Source: Clostridia bacterium (GTDB lineage Bacteria > Bacillota > Clostridia > Oscillospirales > UBA644). Taken from it: a stretch of 42,950 bases of DNA. Made by a program: the position numbers and the translations under genes. How positions within the stretch are numbered: the first letter of the stretch is position 1; each line of letters begins with the position of its first letter. Below, piece by piece: positions 9,529 through 18,150 of this stretch. Under the pieces are notes generated by a model. That model did not search any database. It was not told the origin of the DNA and worked only from the letters and a program-made list of their open reading frames with translations. The stretch covers positions 1-42,950 of the forward strand of contig JAGASR010000021.1 of assembly GCA_017621705.1 (NCBI GenBank), given 5' to 3'.

Positions 9529-10914
9529 TTATATATTCTTTTTGTTTAACGGATTCCATTTACCTGTCAGATAGTAGATTGCAAACATAATAAACAGCAT
9601 CATATTATGCATTATCATGCACGCCCATGCCGAAACGAGCCCCATGCTCATAAGCTGAGTACAGATAAAAGTTCCGACAATACGTATTCCCCACATACCG
9701 ATGATGTTTGAAATGAACGGCATGACCGTTCTTCCCATGCCCTGCATCATGCCTTCGACGATTATCGAAAAACCGTAGAAAGGTTCGGATACAGCAACCA
9801 TTCGAAGTACGGTTGCCCCGAGCATTATGACCTGCTCATCTTTTGAGAAAAGTTTCATCATATTAGGAGCAAATATGAACAGGAGTGCGCCGGATGCGAT
9901 CATGAAAATGACTTCGATTATGAGTATCATTCTTGAAAGATCGTGGATCTTCTGTTTGTCTTTTGCGCCGAGAGCGTTGCCTGCAAGAGTTGCCGCGGCG
10001 GTCTGCATGCCGTAACCCGGAATATAGAACGCGGATTCGACGGTGTTTGCGATCGTGTGCGCCGCAGTTGAGATCTCACCGAGGGAGTTTACCATCGCCG
10101 CAAAGCAAACGTAACCGAGCGATGTCGCAAATCTCTGCAATGCGTTCGGAAGAGCAACTTTAAGGCACGGTTTGAGTATCTGCCAGTCGGGTTTGATAGA
10201 CTGCCCTTTCGGGGATAAAAGCGGATGCTTCCAGAGCGTTACGGTAATGCTGATGCCGCCGAATATTAACGAGATCGCGCTCGCTATTGCCGCTCCGAGA
10301 ACTCCCCAGCCTGCACCGGGTATTGTTAAGCTTAATGTGAATATTTCTACCGTTCGGGTCGGATAGATGAAAAGGAAGTTTAAAATTACGTTTATTACGT
10401 TGACCCATATCCCGACAAGCATCGGTGTTTTCGTATCTCCGACAGCTCGTAACATCGTGCCGAAGATTATCGTTGCCGCCCGCGCAAGCATCGGAACATA
10501 TAAAATAAAGAAATATTGAGACGAAAGCTCTCGTATATTCTCGTCAACCTGCATCAGTACCGGGACAATGCCGCTTAACGACAGTGCTACCGCCGTAAAG
10601 AATAAACCGCAAACGAGAACTGCAAGAACCGCCTGCGAAGACGCTTTTTTAACGCCTTCTCTGTTCCCTGCACCGTTTGCCTGCGAGATAAATGCGAGAA
10701 AACCGACGCTTACCGCCGAAACCGTGCTGCCTATGAGCCAGTTAACGGTCGTCGTTGAGCCTACCGCCGCCGTGGCATCCGTGCCGAGAGAGCCGACCAT
10801 TGCCGTATCAATATATTGAACGGCGGTCTGCATGAGCTGTTCGAGCATTGTCGGCCAGGCAAGAGTTAATATCGTCGGGACCATAGCCCACGGCAAATTT
10901 GATCTTTTTATCAT
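9529..10914 (-). CDS. MATE family multidrug/Na+ antiporter
   Basis: A 461-residue membrane protein with about twelve helices in two similar halves, of the DinF/NorM (MatE) superfamily that expels organic cations or metabolites using a Na+ or H+ gradient. Supporting features are the N-terminal ILTLAWPTMLEQLMQT helix, the DTAMVGSLG segment after it, and the TMLRAVGDTKTPM and GMMQGMGRTVMPF motifs, which occupy equivalent places in each half. Length is normal. It is transcribed alone, divergently from the fRMsr gene; no regulator lies next to it, so the substrate is not indicated. Confidence 0.92.
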   Translation of the reverse strand: MIKRSNLPWAMVPTILTLAWPTMLEQLMQTAVQYIDTAMVGSLGTDATAAVGSTTTVNWLIGSTVSAVSVGFLAFISQANGAGNREGVKKASSQAVLAVLVCGLFFTAVALSLSGIVPVLMQVDENIRELSSQYFFILYVPMLARAATIIFGTMLRAVGDTKTPMLVGIWVNVINVILNFLFIYPTRTVEIFTLSLTIPGAGWGVLGAAIASAISLIFGGISITVTLWKHPLLSPKGQSIKPDWQILKPCLKVALPNALQRFATSLGYVCFAAMVNSLGEISTAAHTIANTVESAFYIPGYGMQTAAATLAGNALGAKDKQKIHDLSRMILIIEVIFMIASGALLFIFAPNMMKLFSKDEQVIMLGATVLRMVAVSEPFYGFSIIVEGMMQGMGRTVMPFISNIIGMWGIRIVGTFICTQLMSMGLVSAWACMIMHNMMLFIMFAIYYLTGKWNPLNKKNI

Positions 10915-10949
10915 TTTATTTTACCTGATCTTATTTATTTTTCCGTTAG

Positions 10950-10978
10950 ATTATAACATAAATCCGTCGTTTTTACAA
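10950..10978 (-). promoter_or_regulatory. Promoter of the MATE gene
   Basis: On the minus strand, TTGTAA (10973-10978) and TATAAT (10950-10955) lie 17 bases apart, with an extended -10 TG. Confidence 0.7.
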
Positions 10979-11013
10979 GTGTTTTTTAAATGAATTATTT
11001 AACCGATATGCTA

Positions 11014-11042
11014 TTGAAAAAAAGAATAAAATATGTTATTAT
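11014..11042 (+). promoter_or_regulatory. Promoter of the fRMsr gene and possibly the following redox gene run
   Basis: TTGAAA (11014-11019) and TATTAT (11037-11042) are 17 bases apart with an extended -10 TG, 38 bases before the start codon at 11080. Confidence 0.65.
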
Positions 11043-11079
11043 ATAAAATATGATTTTAATACGGAATGAGATGAAATAA

Positions 11080-11529
11080 ATGGACTACAATCAGCTTTCG
11101 ACTCAGCTTTTTTCTTTGATAAACGGTGTTCCTCATAAAACGGCAAATCTTGCTAACGCATCGGCATTGCTTTATAATACGCTTGACGGTCTCAACTGGG
11201 CAGGCTTTTATCTTCTTGAAAACGACACGCTCGTTCTCGGTCCGTTTCAGGGCAAGCCTGCGTGTATCGAGATTCCTATCGGTAAAGGCGTTTGCGGAAC
11301 TGCTGCGGCAAAAGGTGAAACGGTCGTTGTGGATAACGTCCATGAGTTTCCGGGGCATATAGCCTGTGACGGCGCATCTAATTCCGAGATCGTAATTCCT
11401 CTTTTTGAAAACGGAAAAGTCGTCGGTGTTCTCGATATAGACAGTCCGCTCTTTTCACGATTTTCTCCCGAAGATAAAGAAGGACTAGAGAAATTCGCAG
11501 ATATTCTGCAAAAAGAGATATTTGCGTAA
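11080..11529 (+). CDS. msrC: Free methionine-(R)-sulfoxide reductase, GAF domain
   Basis: Reduces free methionine-R-sulfoxide in the cytosol. It is a single GAF domain of 149 residues with the family signature: NWAGFYLL, LGPFQGKPAC, GVCGTAA, HIACDGASNSEIVIP and GVLDIDS. All three conserved cysteines are present at residues 62, 72 and 96, the last being the catalytic one in the family. The ribosome binding site is weak (GGAATGAG). It opens a same-strand run of redox and damage-repair genes through 15902, consistent with a role in oxidative stress. Confidence 0.93.
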   Translation: MDYNQLSTQLFSLINGVPHKTANLANASALLYNTLDGLNWAGFYLLENDTLVLGPFQGKPACIEIPIGKGVCGTAAAKGETVVVDNVHEFPGHIACDGASNSEIVIPLFENGKVVGVLDIDSPLFSRFSPEDKEGLEKFADILQKEIFA

Positions 11530-11578
11530 ATGTAAAGTGGATTAACTTAACAGATAAACAGAAAGTAATGTTTAAACT

Positions 11579-12292
11579 ATGAAAAACAGACCTTATATAA
11601 TTTGTCATATGCTTCAGTCGATCGACGGAAAAGTAACGGGCGATTTCCTTTTCAAACCCGAACTTTCATCTTCGACAGATATTTATTACGAGATCAACCG
11701 CGCTTACCGTGCCGATGCCTTTGCGTGCGGACGTGTAACGATGCAGGGAAGTTTTACGGGAGATTTTTATCCCGACCTTTCTTTGTTTGACGGTGTTTCG
11801 GTCCCCGAGGGCGATTTCGCATACGATAAAGAACATGGCTTCTATGCCGTTTCTTTTGACAGAAAGGGCAGTGTCGGCTGGAAAAAATCAATTATCGAAG
11901 ATGAAGATCCCGGTTACGGAAATGCTCATATAATCGAGGTTCTTTGCGAAGATCTTGTCGATAAGCGGTATCTTGCGTATCTTCGTAAGATCGGAGTTTC
12001 GTATATCTTCGGCGGAAAAACGGAGATCGATCTTTCGCTTTGTCTCGAAAAACTGAAAAAGTTATTCAGAATTGAAACGCTTCTTCTCGAGGGCGGCAGT
12101 ATTATCAACGGCGCTTTCGAAAACGAAGGGCTTATCGATGAACTCAGCCTCGTCGTAGCACCCGTCTGCGCTTCTGCAGAATCCAAACCTCTTTTTATGA
12201 ATGGCAAGGGAATAGACTTTACGCTTGTTTCATCCGAACAAAAAGACTGCGGAGCTGTAGTTTTAAAATATAAAAGGGGAGAGGTTGTATGA
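11579..12292 (+). CDS. RibD C-terminal / dihydrofolate reductase-like family protein
   Basis: A 237-residue NADPH-dependent reductase-fold protein. The N-terminus (PYIICHMLQSIDGKVTG) and the late LLLEGGSIINGAF...LIDELSLVVAPV block are the standard RibD_C substrate and cofactor regions. It lacks the deaminase half of RibD, so it is probably not the riboflavin biosynthetic enzyme but one of the many stand-alone relatives of unknown substrate. Its stop overlaps the next gene by four bases, which couples the two. The upstream ribosome binding site is weak. Confidence 0.85.
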   Translation: MKNRPYIICHMLQSIDGKVTGDFLFKPELSSSTDIYYEINRAYRADAFACGRVTMQGSFTGDFYPDLSLFDGVSVPEGDFAYDKEHGFYAVSFDRKGSVGWKKSIIEDEDPGYGNAHIIEVLCEDLVDKRYLAYLRKIGVSYIFGGKTEIDLSLCLEKLKKLFRIETLLLEGGSIINGAFENEGLIDELSLVVAPVCASAESKPLFMNGKGIDFTLVSSEQKDCGAVVLKYKRGEVV

Positions 12293-12681
12293 CAGATGTT
12301 GTAACCGCGCTTATCTGGCGAGGAGAAGAGTTCCTTATCTGCCTTCGTCCTCCCGATAAGCCAAATCCTTTGCGCTGGGAATTTGTCGGCGGCAAAGCAG
12401 AAAAGGGCGAAAGCCTTGAAGCGGCGTTGATAAGAGAGTGCCGAGAGGAACTCGATGTCGAAATAAAAGTCAACGATATTTTTGCGGAAACAGATCATGA
12501 ATATCCCGATATAACGATTCACCTCACTCTTTTTAATGCGGAGATCGTTTCGGGAGAACCGAAAATGCTCGTTCACCGTGATCTTAAATGGATCACGCCC
12601 GACCGTATTCCCGAATTCAATTTCTGCCCTGCGGATAAAGATATACTTAAAAAAATAACCGAAAAATACGGAAATAAATAG
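12289..12681 (+). CDS. NUDIX hydrolase, MutT-like (8-oxo-dGTP diphosphatase type)
   Basis: A 130-residue NUDIX protein with a complete NUDIX box near residues 37-59 (GGKAEKGESLEAALIRECRE followed by EL), giving the G-x5-E-x7-REUxEE metal site. The short length and the KPNPLRWEFVGGK entry resemble MutT/NudG enzymes that clean oxidised nucleotides or CTP derivatives. Start overlaps the preceding gene (ATGA). Neighbours in methionine sulfoxide and flavin chemistry fit a sanitising role. The exact substrate cannot be read from sequence. Confidence 0.9.
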   Translation: MTDVVTALIWRGEEFLICLRPPDKPNPLRWEFVGGKAEKGESLEAALIRECREELDVEIKVNDIFAETDHEYPDITIHLTLFNAEIVSGEPKMLVHRDLKWITPDRIPEFNFCPADKDILKKITEKYGNK

Positions 12682-12690
12682 GAGATTGTT

Positions 12691-13251
12691 ATGAGAAAGA
12701 ATTTCGGACCCAACCCCTGGCTTTACCCCATGCCCGTTCTTATTATCGGGTCTTACGATGAAAACAATGTGCCAAACGCCATGAATGCTGCCTGGGGCGG
12801 AATAAGCGAAGGCGACGAGATCTCGATCTGCGTCAGCGAAGGTCATAAAACAACTAAAAATATTATTGCCAAAAAAGCGTTTACTGTAAGCATTCCTGAT
12901 GCCAAAAATGTTGTCGAAGCGGATTTTGTCGGTATCGCTTCAGGTAATAACGATCCCGACAAAATTGCAAAAACGGGCTGGACCGCAGTTAAGAGCGAGT
13001 TTGTCGATGCTCCCGTTTTCGAGGAAATTCCGATGACGCTCGAGTGTAAACTCAAGTTTTACGATGAAGAGGCCTGCCGCCTTGTCGGTCAGATTATCAA
13101 TGTCTGCGCTGATGAAAGCATTCTCGGCGAAGACGGTAAAATTGACCTTGTAAAGTTTAAACCCATTACATATGATCCCGTCCACCACGGATATATCGCT
13201 CTCGGCGAGAAAGTCGGCAATGCCTTCAGCGACGGCAAAAAATTAAAATAA
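12691..13251 (+). CDS. Flavin reductase-like FMN-binding protein
   Basis: A 186-residue FMN-binding split-barrel protein. The start PNPWLYPMPVLIIGSYDENN, the NAMNAAWGGISEGDEISICV strand pair and the HKTTKNI / FTVSIPDAKNV segments are characteristic of the flavin reductase-like family. It probably carries FMN and performs small-molecule reduction or electron transfer. A strong AGGAG ribosome binding site lies six bases before the ATG. It sits nine bases after the NUDIX gene, clearly in the same transcript. Confidence 0.9.
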   Translation: MRKNFGPNPWLYPMPVLIIGSYDENNVPNAMNAAWGGISEGDEISICVSEGHKTTKNIIAKKAFTVSIPDAKNVVEADFVGIASGNNDPDKIAKTGWTAVKSEFVDAPVFEEIPMTLECKLKFYDEEACRLVGQIINVCADESILGEDGKIDLVKFKPITYDPVHHGYIALGEKVGNAFSDGKKLK

Positions 13252-13268
13252 CGGAGAATTTAAAATAA

Positions 13269-13523
13269 ATAACACTTAAAATAGACGGAATGATGTGCGG
13301 AATGTGCGAAGCTCATATGAACGATGCCATCCGTAAAGCTTTTAATGTCGAAAAAGTAACTTCCGATCATAAAAAAGGTATTACAGAGATCGTATATAAA
13401 GACGGTTCGGTTGACGAAAGCAAACTTGAAGGCATCGTCAAAGATACGGGTTATGATTTCAAAGGTATGAAAAAAGAACCGTATTCCGAGAAAAAAGGTC
13501 TTTTCTCGTTTTTCAAAAAATAA
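13269..13523 (+). CDS. Heavy-metal-associated (HMA) domain protein, non-ATG start
   Basis: A small copper-chaperone-like protein. The metal motif GMMCGMC is followed by a C-terminal Lys-rich tail. The first ATG in frame (13290) would remove the first beta strand (ITLKIDG), which is conserved in HMA domains. In-frame codons before it run back to ATA at 13269, directly preceded by a stop codon TAA (13266), with a GGAG ribosome binding site at 13253-13256. Either an ATA codon initiates, or a start codon was lost by mutation, or the protein begins at 13290 (77 residues) without its first strand. It lies in the redox gene run, 24 bases before the aldo/keto reductase. Confidence 0.7.
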   Translation: MTLKIDGMMCGMCEAHMNDAIRKAFNVEKVTSDHKKGITEIVYKDGSVDESKLEGIVKDTGYDFKGMKKEPYSEKKGLFSFFKK

Positions 13524-13547
13524 TTTTTTATTCCGAAAGGATCGTTT

Positions 13548-14726
13548 ATGAATTACCGTGAAGACAAATACGGCAATCGCCTTTCTATTCTTGGTTTCGG
13601 TTGTATGCGCTTTCCGCGTAAAGTCGGCGCCACCGATATGGAGAAGACCGAACGTCAGATAATGACTGCCATAAAAAACGGTGTTAATTATTTCGATACG
13701 GCTTATATCTATCCCGGAAGCGAAGCGGCTCTCGGCGAGATACTCGAAAAAAACGGAGTCCGCGATCAGGTTTATATTGCGACGAAACTTCCGCACTATC
13801 TTATCAAAAACAGAGAGGCTCTCGATAAGCTTTTTGATGAAGAACTGCGCCGTCTTCGCACGGATCATGTCGATTATTATCTTATGCATATGCTGACGGA
13901 TACGGATACATGGCAGCGCCTCGTCGATCTCGGCATCGAAGAGTGGCTCGCGCAGAAAAAGGAAAGCGGTGCTATCCGTCAGGTCGGCTTTTCGTATCAC
14001 GGAAATTCCGATATGTTTTGCCGTCTTATTGATGCACGTGACTGGGATTTTTGCATGATCCAGTATAATTATATGGACGAAAATTCTCAGGCAGGCAGAC
14101 GTGGTCTTGAATATGCAAATAAAAAAGGTTTGCCCGTAATGATTATGGAACCGCTTCGCGGCGGCAAGCTCGTAAATAATCTGCCCGAGAGCGCAAAACG
14201 TATTTTTTCCGATTATAAGATCAAATATACGCCTGCGCAGTGGTCTTTCCGTTGGCTTTGGAATCAGCCGCAGGTCACGGTCGTTTTATCGGGAATGAAT
14301 TCCGATGAAATGGTTCTTGACAATATCGAGACCGCATCTACCGTCAAAATCGGCGAGCTCGGCCCCGAAGAAGAGGCAATGCTTAAAAAGGTAGTCGGTG
14401 CTATTAATTCGAAGATGAAAGTCGGCTGTACGGGTTGCGGCTACTGTATGCCGTGCCCGAAAAACGTCGATATCCCCGGAACTTTCGCCGCTTATAACCG
14501 CAGATTTGCCGAGGGTAAATTCTGGGGACTTGTCGAATATTTTATGTGTACTGCGCTTCGCCCGAATTCGACTGCCGCCTCTGCTTGTGTCGGTTGCGGA
14601 AAATGCGAAAAACACTGTCCGCAAAATATCGAGATACGAAAAAGCCTCAAAGATGCGCAGAAAGAGCTTGAGGGCCCGATATATAAAGCGGCGCATAAAG
14701 TCGCAAAGAAATTTACTAAGTTTTAG
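13548..14726 (+). CDS. Aldo/keto reductase with C-terminal 4Fe-4S ferredoxin domain
   Basis: A 392-residue protein with an aldo/keto reductase barrel (SILGFGCMRFPRK, NYFDTAYIYPGSEAALG with the catalytic Asp/Tyr, then Lys in ATKLPHYLIK) and a C-terminal extension. The extension holds two cysteine clusters, CTGCGYCMPCP and CVGCGKCEKHCP, for Fe-S centres. This architecture is common in anaerobes, and the substrate is generally unknown. An AAAGG ribosome binding site precedes the ATG. Only nine bases separate it from the MFS gene. Confidence 0.94.
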   Translation: MNYREDKYGNRLSILGFGCMRFPRKVGATDMEKTERQIMTAIKNGVNYFDTAYIYPGSEAALGEILEKNGVRDQVYIATKLPHYLIKNREALDKLFDEELRRLRTDHVDYYLMHMLTDTDTWQRLVDLGIEEWLAQKKESGAIRQVGFSYHGNSDMFCRLIDARDWDFCMIQYNYMDENSQAGRRGLEYANKKGLPVMIMEPLRGGKLVNNLPESAKRIFSDYKIKYTPAQWSFRWLWNQPQVTVVLSGMNSDEMVLDNIETASTVKIGELGPEEEAMLKKVVGAINSKMKVGCTGCGYCMPCPKNVDIPGTFAAYNRRFAEGKFWGLVEYFMCTALRPNSTAASACVGCGKCEKHCPQNIEIRKSLKDAQKELEGPIYKAAHKVAKKFTKF

Positions 14727-14735
14727 AGGAAAACT

Positions 14736-15902
14736 ATGTTTGGCTTATTGCTTGCGCTGATATACGTTTGCTTTATCAGCCTCGGTCTTCCGGACTCTCT
14801 TCTGGGTTCAGCATGGCCTGTTTTACATCAGGATATAAATGTCCCTGTTTCGTTTGCGGGTGTTATATCTGTTGCAATTTTTATATGTACGATAATTTCC
14901 AGTCTTTTCAGCGATAAACTTTCCCGTAAGCTCGGCTCGGGGCTTGTCACTGCCATAAGCGTTGCTCTGACAGCTGTTGCGCTGTTCGGTTTTTCGATAA
15001 GCAATAATTTCTGGATGCTTCTTTTATGGGCGATCCCGTATGGCTTCGGTGCGGGCGGTGTTGATGCCGTACTTAATAATTATGTTGCGCTTCATTATAA
15101 AGCGCAGCATATGAGCTGGCTTCATTGCTTTTGGGGGATCGGTGCGTCTATCAGCCCGTATATTATGAGCTTTTCGCTTGTAAAGCTCGATAGTTGGAGT
15201 AAAGGTTATCTTTTTGTTTCGATAATTCAGATAATTCTTTCCGTTTTCCTTTTTATGAGTCTTCCGATATGGAAAAAGGGTGATTCCGAAGGAGATTCCG
15301 ATGAGCCCGAATCTGCCGCTCCCTCGTTATCGTTTAAACAGATCCTCTCTATCCGCGGCGCCATACAGTGCTTTTTCCTTTTTTTCGGTTACTGTTCTCT
15401 TGAGCTTACAACTTCACTTTGGGCGAGCAGTTATCTTGTTGAAAACAGAGGTATCGACCCCGAAACCGCATCCGCATTCGCAAGCCTTTTTTATATCGGT
15501 ATAACGCTCGGCAGAGGTATAAACGGTTTCCTTGCAATGAAATTCAGCGACCGTACTCTTATCAGAACGGGGCTCGGTATCATAACGCTCGGTATAATAC
15601 TGGTCTTCATTCCTTTCCATGACCTTTTTGCTCTTTGCGGCTTCGTTGTTATCGGTCTCGGCTGTGCGCCCGTCTATCCGTGTATTATTCATATGACGCC
15701 CGATGTCTTCGGCAGAGATAAATCGCAGGCTATGATCGGTATTCAGATGGCGTTTGCTTATACAGGCTTCTGTATCGTTCCTCCGCTTTTCGGTGTGATT
15801 GCTCAGTATGTATCGATAGCCCTGCTGCCGCCTTATCTTCTTGTCTTTTTAGTCGTCATGGCAATCATGCATGAAACGATGATAATCAAAACAAGAAAAT
15901 AA
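14736..15902 (+). CDS. Major facilitator superfamily transporter
   Basis: A 388-residue protein with about twelve membrane helices. It has the MFS motif A-like loop between helices 2 and 3 (SDKLSRKLGSG), and a GYCSLELTTSLWASSYLV helix opening the second half resembles sugar/H+ symporter-like members. A good AGAGGA ribosome binding site lies before the start. It ends the same-strand run that starts at 11080. The substrate cannot be assigned. Confidence 0.9.
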   Translation: MFGLLLALIYVCFISLGLPDSLLGSAWPVLHQDINVPVSFAGVISVAIFICTIISSLFSDKLSRKLGSGLVTAISVALTAVALFGFSISNNFWMLLLWAIPYGFGAGGVDAVLNNYVALHYKAQHMSWLHCFWGIGASISPYIMSFSLVKLDSWSKGYLFVSIIQIILSVFLFMSLPIWKKGDSEGDSDEPESAAPSLSFKQILSIRGAIQCFFLFFGYCSLELTTSLWASSYLVENRGIDPETASAFASLFYIGITLGRGINGFLAMKFSDRTLIRTGLGIITLGIILVFIPFHDLFALCGFVVIGLGCAPVYPCIIHMTPDVFGRDKSQAMIGIQMAFAYTGFCIVPPLFGVIAQYVSIALLPPYLLVFLVVMAIMHETMIIKTRK

Positions 15903-16023
15903 GAAAAATGCCCGAAATATTTGGTTTTATCTGTAATTCCACTCAAATTCTCCCGATAGTGGGTGGATTTTATTCTTAAAAAAGATATGATCTCATTGTA
16001 AAAAGCAAATGGAGGCTTGAAAA

Positions 16024-16488
16024 ATGAATCAGCAATTAACGGGAAAATTTATATCACATAAAAGAAAAGAGAAAAATCTGACACAGGAACAGTTGGCAGA
16101 AAAACTCGGTGTTTCAAATAAAACAATTTCAAAATGGGAAACTGGCAGATGTATGCCTGATTATTCCGTTGTCAAAAATTTATGTGACGAACTGGATATT
16201 ACCGTTGCCGAACTTATGGACGGTGAAAATGCTCCCGAAAAAAGCACACGGACATATGATGACGAACAGATATTAGATCTGTTAAGAAGAACGCAGGAAC
16301 TGGAAAAACAAAAGAATTTGCTTTACGGAGTTATTCTTATCGTTATGGGTATAGCCCTTCAGGCGCTTTCTAATACGTTGGGCGGTTCAGATATCAAAGA
16401 TTTTATCTCCGGACTTTTACTCGGTATATCGATCGTCGAAATGCTTGTCGGCGTTTATGTCGTCGGAAGAAGTATGTCGGGCCGTTAA
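16024..16488 (+). CDS. XRE family regulator with two C-terminal membrane segments
   Basis: A 154-residue protein. The N-terminal helix-turn-helix (KRKEKNLTQEQLAEKLGVSNKTISKWETGRCMPD, residues about 14-47) is a canonical XRE domain. After a charged linker there are two hydrophobic stretches (about 104-121 and 125-147), so the DNA-binding domain is tethered to the membrane. A strong GGAGG ribosome binding site precedes the ATG. This architecture is widespread in Firmicutes. No target is evident; the two genes on either side are transcribed in the same direction but have their own signals. Confidence 0.88.
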   Translation: MNQQLTGKFISHKRKEKNLTQEQLAEKLGVSNKTISKWETGRCMPDYSVVKNLCDELDITVAELMDGENAPEKSTRTYDDEQILDLLRRTQELEKQKNLLYGVILIVMGIALQALSNTLGGSDIKDFISGLLLGISIVEMLVGVYVVGRSMSGR

Positions 16489-16589
16489 ATCAATAAATCG
16501 TATTAAGAAATCAATTAAAAAAATAGCATATCTCAACAAAAAATCCGGGCTGTTTAGCTTCGGGTTCTAAAGGACAGTAATAAATTAAT

Positions 16590-16620
16590 AGCCTCGGTAT
16601 GGGAACACTATGCCGAGGCT
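16590..16620 (+). terminator. Hairpin, probable terminator after the membrane XRE gene
   Basis: An 11-base-pair stem AGCCTCGGTAT (16590-16600) / ATGCCGAGGCT (16610-16620) with a 9-base loop. The trailing T-run is weak (TGAATTTGTTTC), so termination may be partial. Confidence 0.6.
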
Positions 16621-16640
16621 GAATTTGTTTCTGTTGTTTA

Positions 16641-16667
16641 AAATATTTAACCATTGGTTAAATATTT
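16641..16667. promoter_or_regulatory. Perfect 27-bp palindrome, candidate operator
   Basis: Arms AAATATTTAACCA (16641-16653) and TGGTTAAATATTT (16655-16667) around a single central T. It ends 16 bases before the -35 of the XRE gene at 16758 and could be its self-recognition site. Confidence 0.55.
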
Positions 16668-16683
16668 GTTGCCTATGCTTCGC

Positions 16684-16711
16684 TTGTAAATGCTCAGATT
16701 TATGATATAAT
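16684..16711 (+). promoter_or_regulatory. Promoter of the XRE-TPR gene at 16758
   Basis: TTGTAA (16684-16689) and TATAAT (16706-16711), 16 bases apart, with extended -10 TGA. An AAGGAG ribosome binding site follows before the ATG. Confidence 0.65.
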
Positions 16712-16757
16712 ATAATCAGAAACGGGCCTGTTTACTTTACTTACAAGGAGAATCATA

Positions 16758-17825
16758 ATGGAACTGAACATTGGAATGAATATTAAACGGTTGCGCCTTG
16801 CTAAAGGATTGACGCAGGAGCAACTTGCGGAGCTTTTGACTATCTCAACGGCAGCAGTAAGTAAATGGGAAGCCAAAAACACCTATCCCGATATTACGAT
16901 GTTGTTTCCGCTTGCGGAGATATTCGGTGTTACCGTTGACGAACTTTTAGGATATGATGAAGCAAAAGCCAAGGCAGATGTGGATAAAATACTCGCAGAA
17001 TATCAGCGGATGTATGTAGAAGGAAGATTTGCTGAAAGTAAGGAATTGATTGTCAATGCGCGAAAGAAATATCCCCACGATTATCGCATTATGAATAAGT
17101 ATATGTGGGATGTAGCGGGCGGAAGTGCAGGAAATGATTCTAAAACTTTGCTGAAAAACAAGGACGAATTGACACAGTTATGCGATTGTATTTTGGAAGG
17201 ATGCACTCAAGATGATCTTCGCGCGGAAGCAATCAATATGAAAGCAAAGCTTCTCCATGCCGCAGGCGATACCGAAGCGGCTTTTGACATTCTGTCAAAA
17301 CTTCCCGCATGGCATGCGCCAATTATGAAGGAACAGCTTTTTGGCAAGGATACCACAGAATACCGCTATTGGAACAAAAAGAATTGCTATGGTTTAATGG
17401 ATGTGATGTCTATCAAACTCGCACGGATTATTCGCTTTGATCCCACGCTTTCTGTTGCAGAAAAGATTGAACGTCTTGAGCTGATGGCAGAAGCTTTTGC
17501 AGAAATGAGCAAACAGAAAGACCTTGAGTGTTTTTGTATCGGGGAGGAATCTATCTATGCAATTTTAGCGGGCATGCTTACAGCAGATAACGCTCCTATC
17601 GATGATGTGATCCGTATTAGAGAAAAGCAATTTGCTTCAATGGAAAGAATAATGAAACTTGCCGAAACCGATGATGTTCTCAAAGAGCAAATTCAAGCCA
17701 CATATAAATCTGATGATGTGGTTACATGGCAATTGAATCGCCTTTTGAACTCGCCTCATCCTCAGTTTGCAAAGCTTAGAGAAAATAAGCAATACCTTGA
17801 AATGCTCAATAAGTGGGCAAGATAA
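16758..17825 (+). CDS. XRE family transcriptional regulator with helical (TPR-like) C-terminus
   Basis: A 355-residue cytoplasmic regulator. The N-terminal HTH spans residues about 8-62 (IKRLRLAKGLTQEQLAELLT, then VSKWEAKNTYPD and FGVTVDELLGY). The rest is all-helical, with spacing like tetratricopeptide repeats (for example FAESKELIVNARKKYPHDYRIMNKY). It is related by eye to the two minus-strand genes at 30822 and 32201, which share the same plan. Such proteins often sense a peptide or a bound ligand, but none is evident here. A 27-bp palindrome upstream suggests self-regulation. Confidence 0.88.
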   Translation: MELNIGMNIKRLRLAKGLTQEQLAELLTISTAAVSKWEAKNTYPDITMLFPLAEIFGVTVDELLGYDEAKAKADVDKILAEYQRMYVEGRFAESKELIVNARKKYPHDYRIMNKYMWDVAGGSAGNDSKTLLKNKDELTQLCDCILEGCTQDDLRAEAINMKAKLLHAAGDTEAAFDILSKLPAWHAPIMKEQLFGKDTTEYRYWNKKNCYGLMDVMSIKLARIIRFDPTLSVAEKIERLELMAEAFAEMSKQKDLECFCIGEESIYAILAGMLTADNAPIDDVIRIREKQFASMERIMKLAETDDVLKEQIQATYKSDDVVTWQLNRLLNSPHPQFAKLRENKQYLEMLNKWAR

Positions 17826-17828
17826 TGT

Positions 17829-17868
17829 AAGCCTCCGATAGGGAAAATCCTTGTCGGAGGCTTATTTC
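17829..17868 (+). terminator. Terminator after the XRE-TPR gene
   Basis: A 12-base-pair stem AAGCCTCCGATA (17829-17840) / TGTCGGAGGCTT (17852-17863) with one mismatch, followed by ATTTC. Confidence 0.8.
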
Positions 17869-17879
17869 ATAATTTGCAT

Positions 17880-18148
17880 GGCACCCACCATATTAGTGGT
17901 GAGTAAGTGCGCACTTGCAGGTGTACTATAAGCCTTCCTCCGGGAGGAAGGTGGCACGCGCAGCGTGACGGAAGGAGCCTGCGTAATTTTGAGTTTATAT
18001 AAAATTCATCGTAACGCACTCTCCCTCAGTCGCCTACGGCGACAGCTCCCTCCCGGATGGAGCCTCTGACTTTAGCCGCAAGATTGACTGCGCTACCGGT
18101 AATATAACTGTCCTTTAGAACCCACCGCTTTTGCAGTCCGGATTTCAA
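17880..18148. repeat. Mosaic of palindromic intergenic repeat modules
   Basis: This stretch between convergent genes contains no plausible gene but five compact inverted repeats. They are CACCA/TGGTG (17886-17901), AAGTGCGCACTT (17905-17916), a 19-base palindrome CCTTCCTCC-G-GGAGGAAGG (17933-17951), CACGC/GCGTG (17955-17967) and GTCGCC-TAC-GGCGAC (18029-18043). The CTCCCTC...GACAGCTCCCTC pattern resembles REP/MITE-like repeats I recall from gut Clostridia. It runs up to the 3' end of the MocR-type gene and may have replaced its last part. Confidence 0.65.
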
Positions 18149-18150
18149 TG

